Source: Candidatus Helarchaeota ASGARD archaeon Hel_GB_B
GTDB taxonomy: Archaea; Asgardarchaeota; Lokiarchaeia; Helarchaeales; HEL-GB-B
Reading direction: 5' to 3'
Length of the DNA: 48,894 nucleotides
NCBI GenBank assembly: GCA_005191425.1
Contig: SUPR01000013.1
Location: forward strand, 1 to 48,894
The position numbers were made by a program, and so were the translations under genes. This document shows positions 8,229 through 16,034 of this stretch, in pieces (position 1 is the stretch's first letter; each line of letters begins with the position of its first letter). The notes under the pieces were generated by a model. That model saw only the letters and a list, made by a program, of their open reading frames with translations, was not told where the DNA came from and searched no databases.

Positions 8229-8762
8229 CTATCTAGGAGTTTTTACTGAATGTAATGCAAGCGCAATATATGAACCAAGCATTCCAACAAAATGAGCTAT
8301 ACCCATTCTTCCTGTCTTATCCCATTTATCATATATCTTGCCCAGACATGCTGAACGAATACCGTTTCCACTTGGGAATGCCCAATACCCAATGGAAAAA
8401 TCTGCTATTGGTGGTTGTTTCGGATATCTAACGGGTATCCGAATTGGTATATCTATTTTTTTTCCTTTTATTTTACTTATACAATGGAATACTCTATTAT
8501 TATTTGGATCAATTATTATATCTTCAAAAAAAATCTTATCTTTTCCAAATTTCTTTAATACCTCAATTTTTTCAAATTCCTCTTTTAACCTCTTTTCATA
8601 GTTTTTTCCGATACCATCAGTAATCCTAAAATTTGGTATCTTGTGTATCCAGTTCCAATATCCTACTACTGGCCCTAATGAAATGTTAAAATCAATATCA
8701 TCCATTAATGTATTATATTTTTTCATAAAATAAAAAGTTGATTTAATTATTAAAAATTCCAA
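8229..8762 (-). CDS. UFC1-like E2 conjugating enzyme (third)
   Basis: 177 residues if the TTG at 8762 is used; ATGs at 8726 (residue 13) or 8705 (residue 20) are alternatives. It shows the UFC1 layout: KIPNF (41-45), helix YEKRLKEEFEKIEVLKKFG, strands with VRYPKQPP (YP at 113-114), candidate catalytic Cys139 in SACLGKIYDKWDKTGRMG, then IAHF. Sequence around the cysteine is closer to the roadblock-fused E2 than to the first one. It is encoded 57 bp upstream of the roadblock-E2 gene on the same strand, so the two are probably cotranscribed. The N-terminal ~35 residues are Trp/Tyr-rich (PVVGYWNWIHK), a possible partner-binding segment. Confidence 0.77.
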   Translation of the reverse strand: MEFLIIKSTFYFMKKYNTLMDDIDFNISLGPVVGYWNWIHKIPNFRITDGIGKNYEKRLKEEFEKIEVLKKFGKDKIFFEDIIIDPNNNRVFHCISKIKGKKIDIPIRIPVRYPKQPPIADFSIGYWAFPSGNGIRSACLGKIYDKWDKTGRMGIAHFVGMLGSYIALALHSVKTPR

Positions 8763-8943
8763 ATTAATATGGTTAATTGTTTAGGATAACAACATTAAAC
8801 ATTCTTTTTTCACTGGATTAACAATTGAATTTTATAATACATTTATCTATTATATATTGATTTTAAATTTTAGAATATTAAGATTTATAAGATTTTAAGG
8901 TTTTTATTTAATGGTTTATAAAATTATTAGGGTAATGGTACTA

Positions 8944-10593
8944 ATGTCTGAAAAAAAGAATATTGTAATTGAACGGATTGCCACACCAGATGGAGATGTT
9001 CCAAAAGCTGAAGGCGTTATTGAAGCATTTAATCTAATAATTTCGAAAATTGCAGAGTTAAATAAAAAGATAAATGAAAATTTAAAACTAATCGGTGGCA
9101 AGGATCTTTCTGAAATTACTACTGATCTAAGTATTACAAAAGATAATATAATTGAATTAAAAAGTAAAATAAAAAACGAGGAAAAGGAAATTAATTCAGT
9201 AAGGGAGGAAATTCAAAAAATAAATTCATGGATCGAAAAAATAGATTCTTCATTATCTCAGATAACCAATGGGGATGAAGGTATAATATTAAAAAGTAAT
9301 TCGAATACAGATCAAATTTTAGTAGATATAAAGGAAATTATTAAAGATTTTAATGATTCATTAAAAAATTTTAGAAATTTAGATGAACAAACTCCTAAAA
9401 AAGACCAAGAAAATGCTATCTTCAATATAATTCAACATGAAAATATAAAAATAACTTTAGATATACTTGGAAATTACCAAGAAAATAAAGAAATATTGCT
9501 CTCAAATGGTCAATTAGTAAAACTTCCTAAACAAATTTATGAAAATCCAAAAATTTTATTATATGGCCCATCTGGAAATGGAAAAACTTCTATGGTATTA
9601 GCCGTTGCGAAAGAGTTAGAATTAAATATTATTGAAATAAATCTTCCTTTATTATTGGCGAATAATGTAAAGGACCAATTTGAATTCTTAAATAATATCT
9701 TTTTTAAATTTAAAAATGAGGAAAATTTAACTCCTTGTATTCTACTCATTGAAAATGTTCAATTATTTTACTATCAAAAAAATTCCAAAATGATATTAAC
9801 AAATTTTCTTAATCTTCTTGACCACATAAATTTGTATTCTAATAAAGTATTTATTATTTGTACTACTAATGAAATTAATGCCTTAGATTATTCCTTTATT
9901 TCTAAATTTGATAAATTATGTGAATTTAATTATCCAAGTGAGATTGCAAGGTCTGAAATACTTTATAAATTACTAAAAAATTTAAAGTTAAATGAAAATT
10001 TGGATATAGACCTCTTAATTAGCAATTTGTCGTCTGATGAGAAATTATCTGGCTTTACATGTCGAGATATTGCTATGATTGTTCAGCAAGCGCATTTTAA
10101 ATTATTAAAAGAAGAAAAGGATGTTTTAGATGAAAACGATATTTATCAATCATATCAACAAATTTTCAACCAAAAATCAAGATTTTCAACCAAAAAAATA
10201 GAATCTTTCCAAAGTAAGGATAAAATTATTGTGGATATTGACAAAAAAACAGATTTAGAAGAAATGGAATCTCGAATTGATTCTTTAAACACCCAATTAA
10301 TCATTAATAAAAAGTTTATTAAGAATGCTCTTAGACTTGCTCTCTCTGATAATTATAATTTAATTAATCGTTTGGTTAAATTCTTTGAATTGGAAAACAG
10401 GCCATTAGATTTGGAAGAAATACAAAAAGTCTCTGGGATTAGTATCAATATATTAAAAAAAGCATTAACCAAAAACCCCTATAATATAATTTTTCCTAAA
10501 ATTGGTAATAAATTTACTATTGCATTTTCTAAAGACATGTTTGACGAGATAATATCTGAATTTGAATTAAATAATCAACAGATGACTGAATAA
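8944..10593 (+). CDS. AAA+ ATPase with coiled coil, degenerate Walker B, upstream of smc
   Basis: About 549 residues from the ATG at 8944, which has GGTAC just upstream; an in-frame ATG at 8911 would add 11. Residue numbers here count from 8911. Residues ~35-160 are coiled coil. The AAA+ core has Walker A GPSGNGKTS (219-227) and sensor 1 in CTTN (Asn320), with a GFTCRDIAMIVQQAH sensor-2-like helix. The Walker B reads ILLIEN, so the usual Asp-Glu pair is Glu281-Asn282, and the arginine-finger stretch (SFISKFDKL) lacks the usual R-x-R-F-D. It may therefore bind ATP but hydrolyse poorly. The C-terminus looks like a winged helix. The stop overlaps the smc start (TAATG), implying translational coupling and a role with SMC. 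It also lies divergently next to the E2 gene at 8762. Confidence 0.8.
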   Translation: MSEKKNIVIERIATPDGDVPKAEGVIEAFNLIISKIAELNKKINENLKLIGGKDLSEITTDLSITKDNIIELKSKIKNEEKEINSVREEIQKINSWIEKIDSSLSQITNGDEGIILKSNSNTDQILVDIKEIIKDFNDSLKNFRNLDEQTPKKDQENAIFNIIQHENIKITLDILGNYQENKEILLSNGQLVKLPKQIYENPKILLYGPSGNGKTSMVLAVAKELELNIIEINLPLLLANNVKDQFEFLNNIFFKFKNEENLTPCILLIENVQLFYYQKNSKMILTNFLNLLDHINLYSNKVFIICTTNEINALDYSFISKFDKLCEFNYPSEIARSEILYKLLKNLKLNENLDIDLLISNLSSDEKLSGFTCRDIAMIVQQAHFKLLKEEKDVLDENDIYQSYQQIFNQKSRFSTKKIESFQSKDKIIVDIDKKTDLEEMESRIDSLNTQLIINKKFIKNALRLALSDNYNLINRLVKFFELENRPLDLEEIQKVSGISINILKKALTKNPYNIIFPKIGNKFTIAFSKDMFDEIISEFELNNQQMTE

Positions 10594-13500
10594 TGTATTT
10601 ATCCAAAATTATAATAACAAATTTTAAGACAATTTTTGGCTCCCTGGAAATCGAATTTTCAAAAAAGATGACCTTATTAACGGGTGAAAATGGTTCTGGG
10701 AAATCTAATATATTGGATGCTATTCTTTTTACATTAGGAGCTCATGACGAGCGACAAGAAGGTACTGCAATTGAATTGATAAGTACTGATTTTAATGCAA
10801 ACCGTAGATTGGCGGATTTCTGCGAAGTTTCTCTTTTTTTCCAGAATGGTAATGGCCCAAATGATGTAATTTCTATAACAAGGCAATTAAGAGTACCTAA
10901 AAGTGGAAGAATTTATAGTATTTACAAATTAAATGGAAAGACGTCTTCATTATCTGAAATTCACGATTATTTAGGACGTTTTGGAATAGAGCCCTATGGG
11001 TTCAATATGGTAAAACAAGGTGAAATTTCAACAAGAATTAACGAATCTCCAGAAAGTCGAAAAAAATTAATTGAAAAAGTAGCAGGAATTTCTCAATATG
11101 ACCCAAAAATTTTAGAAGCTGAAGCTAAAATAAACAATGCAAAAAATACAATTCGTCATGTTGAATTATTGATTCAAGATACAAAAAAAAGGTTGACCTC
11201 TCTTGAAAAATCTAAAGTCAAGACCATAAAATTTAGAGAATTAAAAAATAAAATTAATTACCAAAAAGCGTTAAAACTAATAAACGTAGTAAATAAGCTA
11301 GATTCTAAAATTTCAGGCTATGAAAATGAGTTAAAAAACAAAGCTGTTATTATTACTGATTATAAACGACAAATTCAGGAAATAAATGAAAAATTACAGG
11401 AATTTAAGGAACTAATTAATGAAGAGCTAAAAAATCGGAACTTATTAGAAAATGAAAAGATGCAGATGACTGGCGCATCAAAAGTTCAGATTAAAAATCT
11501 AAGCGAAATTGATAAACAAATCTTTGTTTTAAAAGAGAAGGTCAACGATATAAAAAAGAAAATTGAAATAATACAAACTAAATCAATTAAAGATTTATCA
11601 AAAGAAGCAAAGAAATTAAAAAATAGGTATGCAACGGCAATTGAAGAAGACAAGGAAAATAAAAAAGTAAGTCGTGATTTACAAGCTGAAATTCTCTCTC
11701 TTCAAGATGAATTACCCCGTTTAGAACGGGAATATAAGACATTGATCATTAGACGCGATAGAGTTATCAATCAAATTGAAGATTTAGAAAATAAAAGAAA
11801 TGAATTAGACCAACAAAGGGCCGAATGGAATACAAAAAAAGAATTTTTAGAGCAACAACGCCTTGAATATATTCAAAGATTGGAAACAATCGAAGAATCT
11901 ATAAGAAAAATCGATAATGGTTTAAGAACATTACAAAGCCGTAAAAATAGAATCGATAAAGAGAAACAAAAGGCTGAAGATTTCCATTTCCAAAGTCGCG
12001 AACATATTAGCGCTTTATTACCCCAAGTCCAACAAATTGAATTTCAATTAAATGAGTTAAAATCAAAATATAACACATTTGAAGTCGGCCTAAAAGAGTC
12101 CAAACCGAGATATAGTCCTACTGTATCAAAGATCTTAGAACTCCGGGACAAAAATCAGATACCTGGAATAATTGGGACTGTCCTTGAATTAATAATTGAA
12201 ATCGATAGAAATTACGCTTTAGCAATAGAAATTGCTGGTGGAAATAAATTACAAAGTATTGTTTTAAAAAGTTCTGATACTATGGGAGAAATAATCCAAT
12301 ATGTAAAAGATAATGAATTTGGACAAATATCTTTATATCCTTTAGATATGATACGAAGTAATATTGAAAAAAGTACTCCTAAAGATAAGAATGTCATTGG
12401 AAAAGTAATCAGTTTAATTAAATTTGATCCACAATATTATAACATTTTTTCAGCAATTTTTGGGGATACCTTATTAGTTAAAAACATTGAAACAGCCAAA
12501 AAATACCAGAAATATGGCTGCGTTACAGTTGATGGTGATTTAATATCACCTGATGGCGAGATTTTTGCAATAGGGAGATTCGATTCAAAATTTTTACTAA
12601 TAAATGAATTTTATCGACGAAAAATGCAGGAACTTAACATCACCATAGCGAATACCGAAGAACGATATAAAAAATTGAACTCGCAGATTAATTCATTAAT
12701 AAATAAACGAGATAAAAACGATAAAAAGCGACTTGAACTTATAGAACAGATTGCCAAGATTGATGGTCGAATTATAGAACTTAATAAATCGAGGAAAGAA
12801 ATTGAACCAGAGTTAGACGAACTAAAACCCAAATTTAGGAAAATTGACGATGATTTAAAAGACGCAATAACTAATTTTGAAAACTTAGACATAGAATTAG
12901 GCCAAATTATCGAAAAAATCAAAAACTTAAATTTAAAAAAGGACGAAATTCAAGTTTTATTGGACAATACTGAATATGGTAATGTAGAGAATTTAATAAA
13001 AGAAAAAGAAGAACAGGTGGCTGCATTGCACCGAAAAATCCTTGCATTTGATAGAGACCGCTCCCATTATACCAATAGGATAAATCAAATCAACTCACAA
13101 ATTTCATTATTTAATAATCAAATAATCGAATTACAAAACCAAATTAAGGAAAAGGAATTAGAAAAAAAAGAACTAGTTGATAAACGAAATAGGTTGGCTG
13201 CCGAAGTAAACAAAAAGAAACAAAAGTTTAACGAAATTGATTCTAAAATTCTCGAAATAAATAAAAGGTTAGATAAAATCCAGAAGGATAGGTCTAATCT
13301 TGTTCAGAAAAAAGAAGAAATTAGCCTGAATATTGAAAAAGTAAACTCAGAAATAAATGAAATAAATAAATTAAAGTCTACAATTGAAGAACGCCGCAGA
13401 AACTTGAAAACTCAAATCGAATCACTAGGAATAAAGATCGAAAAAGTAAAAGAGATCGATATCTCTAATGTCGATAAAGAAATAGAAAAATTAGAAACTG

Positions 13501-14117
13501 AATTAAGTATGCTAGGACCAGTCGACCCAACTGCACCAGAAAAATACGATGAAGAAACCAAGAGGATAAAAAATTTAACTGTTAAATATGTTACCTGCCA
13601 AAAAGAATTAGATGCAGCTTCTGAAATGTATAATGAATTATATAAACAAAAATCACGGCGGTTTATTGACGTATTACAGAAGCTAAACGTTAATTTAAAG
13701 GAAATTTTTGGTAAAATCCACCCGAATGGCTCTATTGAACTGATTTCGACTAACCCCGAGTCCCCCTTAGAAGGAGGAGTTGATATTAAAGTGAATATGG
13801 GTGCAGGGGTCGTCTCGAGTACTAAATCTTTATCTGGGGGCCAAAATAGTGTAGTTGCAGCCAGTATAATTTTTGCAATTCAAAAATTATATAAAAGAAG
13901 TGTTTGGTATTTTCTAGATGAAATTGATGCCCATTTAGACGACCCCCATTGTGAAGCGCTGGGTAGATTATTACATCAGTTGTCTAGCGAAAGCCAATAT
14001 ATTATAACTACCCCAAAACTCTCATATTTACGCGAATACGCCCAGCGAATTTATATATTATGGAAAAATAAAGGCTTTACAAAAATGTCATGCCAAAAAA
14101 GAGAGGATTATAATTAA
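10593..14117 (+). CDS. smc: Chromosome segregation protein SMC
   Basis: 1174 residues, full length for SMC. The N-terminal head carries Walker A GENGSGKSN (31-39) and a Q-loop region (VKQGEISTRIN). A long coiled coil follows, with a hinge around residues 510-670 (IPGIIGTVLELI, then IEIAGGNKLQSIV), the return coil, and the C-terminal head with signature LSGGQ (about 1080) and Walker B WYFLDEIDAHLD (about 1105). It forms the ATP-driven ring that organises and segregates the chromosome with the kleisin ScpA and ScpB, whose genes follow directly. The start overlaps the preceding AAA+ stop by one base. The signature continues as NSVVA rather than the common EKALT/EKTLV. Confidence 0.95.
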   Translation: MYLSKIIITNFKTIFGSLEIEFSKKMTLLTGENGSGKSNILDAILFTLGAHDERQEGTAIELISTDFNANRRLADFCEVSLFFQNGNGPNDVISITRQLRVPKSGRIYSIYKLNGKTSSLSEIHDYLGRFGIEPYGFNMVKQGEISTRINESPESRKKLIEKVAGISQYDPKILEAEAKINNAKNTIRHVELLIQDTKKRLTSLEKSKVKTIKFRELKNKINYQKALKLINVVNKLDSKISGYENELKNKAVIITDYKRQIQEINEKLQEFKELINEELKNRNLLENEKMQMTGASKVQIKNLSEIDKQIFVLKEKVNDIKKKIEIIQTKSIKDLSKEAKKLKNRYATAIEEDKENKKVSRDLQAEILSLQDELPRLEREYKTLIIRRDRVINQIEDLENKRNELDQQRAEWNTKKEFLEQQRLEYIQRLETIEESIRKIDNGLRTLQSRKNRIDKEKQKAEDFHFQSREHISALLPQVQQIEFQLNELKSKYNTFEVGLKESKPRYSPTVSKILELRDKNQIPGIIGTVLELIIEIDRNYALAIEIAGGNKLQSIVLKSSDTMGEIIQYVKDNEFGQISLYPLDMIRSNIEKSTPKDKNVIGKVISLIKFDPQYYNIFSAIFGDTLLVKNIETAKKYQKYGCVTVDGDLISPDGEIFAIGRFDSKFLLINEFYRRKMQELNITIANTEERYKKLNSQINSLINKRDKNDKKRLELIEQIAKIDGRIIELNKSRKEIEPELDELKPKFRKIDDDLKDAITNFENLDIELGQIIEKIKNLNLKKDEIQVLLDNTEYGNVENLIKEKEEQVAALHRKILAFDRDRSHYTNRINQINSQISLFNNQIIELQNQIKEKELEKKELVDKRNRLAAEVNKKKQKFNEIDSKILEINKRLDKIQKDRSNLVQKKEEISLNIEKVNSEINEINKLKSTIEERRRNLKTQIESLGIKIEKVKEIDISNVDKEIEKLETELSMLGPVDPTAPEKYDEETKRIKNLTVKYVTCQKELDAASEMYNELYKQKSRRFIDVLQKLNVNLKEIFGKIHPNGSIELISTNPESPLEGGVDIKVNMGAGVVSSTKSLSGGQNSVVAASIIFAIQKLYKRSVWYFLDEIDAHLDDPHCEALGRLLHQLSSESQYIITTPKLSYLREYAQRIYILWKNKGFTKMSCQKREDYN

Positions 14118-14128
14118 GTGTGAATTCA

Positions 14129-14818
14129 ATGAGTAAAAATAAAAACAATAAAATAAAAGGACAAGACGACCCCGCAAAAATCATTTTAAATAAATGCATT
14201 AAAGCTCTTCGGGGAGAGATTGACCTTAATAATTTAAATGTTGTAAACAATATTTATGAGCCGTTGAAGTCAGAATTAAAAGAAGGACGATATGACGATT
14301 TAACAGTAGAAATTTACTCACAATCTGCCGAAATTATACAGCGTAAAGCAGATAATTTATTAGATTTTTTTGTAGGGGATAATAAAGTCAACAATTTCAA
14401 ATTTTTTAAATTAATTAAGGATTTATCTGACGAAGACTTGGCGAACACTATTACATTTTTCCACGAAATACCTGAATTTCCTATTCCATTAACAGAAAAT
14501 TACGTCCTAAAATGCTATACTGATTTGGTTATTAATCGACCTGAAAGAAAAAAGTACACTAAGACTGTCGAATTGATTGATTATATTTCCATAAAAAGAG
14601 ATGTTGTCCTTATTGATAAAGAAATAGATAAATTATATAAAAAAATTATCTCTTTAAATAAAGAGAACATAAATTTTAAAGAATTATTATGCAAAAAGAC
14701 TTGGAAAGAAGCTAGTTATGTCTTAATTTTATTAGGCTACCTAGCATCTAAAGGGAAGATTGATATAATGCAAAAAGATTTCCCAAATGGTGATATTATT
14801 ATTATTTTAAATAAATAG
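14129..14818 (+). CDS. scpA: Kleisin ScpA, SMC partner
   Basis: About 229 residues from the ATG at 14129; a GTG at 14120 would add three. The N-terminal part (about 10-80) is helical with a conserved basic/acidic region (ALRGEIDLNNLNVV). The last ~45 residues form the kleisin winged helix, with FKELLCKKTWKEASYVLILLGYL followed by SKGKIDIMQKDF and GDIIIIL, matching the F-x-ALLEL...v.l.Q...F.dI pattern. It bridges SMC heads and binds ScpB. It is placed between smc and scpB with 11- and 9-bp gaps, as in the standard condensin operon. The middle is divergent, so the assignment depends on the C-terminal motif and the position. Confidence 0.82.
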   Translation: MSKNKNNKIKGQDDPAKIILNKCIKALRGEIDLNNLNVVNNIYEPLKSELKEGRYDDLTVEIYSQSAEIIQRKADNLLDFFVGDNKVNNFKFFKLIKDLSDEDLANTITFFHEIPEFPIPLTENYVLKCYTDLVINRPERKKYTKTVELIDYISIKRDVVLIDKEIDKLYKKIISLNKENINFKELLCKKTWKEASYVLILLGYLASKGKIDIMQKDFPNGDIIIILNK

Positions 14819-14827
14819 AGTGATTTA

Positions 14828-15325
14828 ATGAACCACTTATTAATTTTAGAGGCATTATTTTTTATTAGAGGAAAAAAAGGAGTTTCTATTGGAGATATAA
14901 TGAGATTATTAGAATGTAATGATTATAGTTATGCCTTATTCCTAATTTCACAAATCGAATCGCAATTAGACCCAACAGTATTAAGCTTAAAATATAATAA
15001 TAAAAATAAAAAATTTTATTTAATGATTAAACCTGAATATATTGATATGCTCCAGAACTTAAACTTAATAAAACCCCGTTTAAGTAAAGCTGCTACTGCT
15101 ACTTTAGCTGTAATTATTTTATATCATTTTAGAAAACAAAACTTGAATTTAGACTTTTTGAAATCTATTAGGGGTAATAATGTAAAAGAACATTTAAGAG
15201 AGTTGCACGATTCGAATTATATAATATATAATGAAAAAAATGAAACATTTGAAATTTCCCAAAAATTAATAAATGAAATTAATATTTCACGAGTATCAAA
15301 AGAAATTGAGAAATTACAAAAGTAA
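14828..15325 (+). CDS. scpB: ScpB-like SMC accessory protein
   Basis: 165 residues, close to the usual ~170-200. The first winged helix begins with ILEALFFIRGKKGVSIGDIM. The second has the diagnostic PRLSKAATATLAVIILYHF followed by LNLDFLKSIRGNNVKEHLREL and a short wing, corresponding to the ScpB pattern LS-x-AALETLAIIAY...iRGV....L..L. It would bind the ScpA central region as a dimer and regulate the SMC ATPase cycle. It lies 9 bp after scpA with a GTGAT Shine-Dalgarno before the ATG. Confidence 0.85.
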   Translation: MNHLLILEALFFIRGKKGVSIGDIMRLLECNDYSYALFLISQIESQLDPTVLSLKYNNKNKKFYLMIKPEYIDMLQNLNLIKPRLSKAATATLAVIILYHFRKQNLNLDFLKSIRGNNVKEHLRELHDSNYIIYNEKNETFEISQKLINEINISRVSKEIEKLQK

Positions 15326-15348
15326 TTGAATTATTAAAGGTGTATAAA

Positions 15349-15663
15349 TTGACCAATCCTATCAAAAAATTTATTGAAATTGTAAAGATGTTTATTACTT
15401 TTCCAATAGCTTTTATAAGATATAGAAAAGGTCTACAAAATGTCCAATCTGAAATGCGTGATATGCTAAAGGATCCAAAATTTAGAAAAGAATATATTGA
15501 GTATCAGAAATTTATCCGTGGAGATAAACCTACTACTGGTGAATATATCGATGCTGAATATAAAATATTTGATGATGACGAAGATATTGATGAGTTTTCA
15601 GATAATGACGATGATATTGATGATATTGATGATATTGATGATATTGATGATATTTTTATTTAA
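15349..15663 (+). CDS. Small protein with acidic Asp/Ile repeat tail
   Basis: About 104 residues from a TTG at 15349, which sits eight bases after an AAAGGTG Shine-Dalgarno; a GTG inside the SD (15340) is less likely. The N-terminal half is basic and amphipathic (KKFIEIVKMFITFPIAFIRYRKG) and could lie on or in the membrane. It is followed by a helix-rich stretch and then an extremely acidic tail (DDDEDIDEFSDNDD) ending in a D-D-I repeat encoded by tandem GATATTGAT-like units. The family is not recognised; the N-terminal helix and hydrophilic tail recall TatA-like proteins but the length and sequence are not convincing. It lies 23 bp after scpB, so it is probably cotranscribed. Confidence 0.6.
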   Translation: MTNPIKKFIEIVKMFITFPIAFIRYRKGLQNVQSEMRDMLKDPKFRKEYIEYQKFIRGDKPTTGEYIDAEYKIFDDDEDIDEFSDNDDDIDDIDDIDDIDDIFI

Positions 15664-15682
15664 TTTTTATTGATTTTATAAA

Positions 15683-15919
15683 TTGATTAATAAAATGGGT
15701 ATGATTTTAAAAGTTTTTATTTCTACTAATTCAAAAAAAGTTCAAATAAATAAAATTAGTGATAATGAATTTGAGATTAAATTAAAATCGCAACCAATTA
15801 AAGGTAAAGCAAATAAGGAATTAATTGAAATATTATCTGAATATTTTAATAAAAAAAAGACAGAGATTACTATATTGAAAGGACATAAAAGTCATGAAAA
15901 ACTAATTTTAATTGAATGA
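15683..15919 (+). CDS. UPF0235 / DUF167 family protein (YggU-like)
   Basis: 78 residues from TTG; internal ATGs at 15695 or 15701 may be the true start. It matches DUF167: an N-terminal strand (KVFISTNSKKVQI), the conserved QPIKGKANKELIEILSEYF (P-x-GKAN motif), then KTEITILKGHKSHEKLILI. These are small alpha/beta proteins of unknown molecular function found in all domains. It is the last gene of the AAA-smc-scpAB run. It was considered as the missing ubiquitin-like modifier because of its size, but the GKAN motif places it in DUF167. Confidence 0.85.
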   Translation: MINKMGMILKVFISTNSKKVQINKISDNEFEIKLKSQPIKGKANKELIEILSEYFNKKKTEITILKGHKSHEKLILIE

Positions 15920-16034
15920 TAAAACTTTTGTACTAAAAATTTATTTAAAATAATTAGATTTTTTATTATAATATTAAACAGGGCATAAACTAATTTATTT
16001 TTTTTAATAAAAAATTAATAATTTACCATGAATT

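Noticed and set aside
12212..12922. Minus-strand frames inside smc
   Set aside because: They are shadows of a coiled-coil coding region, Ser/Ile/Phe-rich, with no initiation signals, opposite a certain gene.
15683..15919. 78-residue protein considered as the missing UFM1-like modifier
   Set aside because: It carries the P-x-GKAN motif of DUF167, ends in Glu rather than Gly, and lies in the SMC operon.
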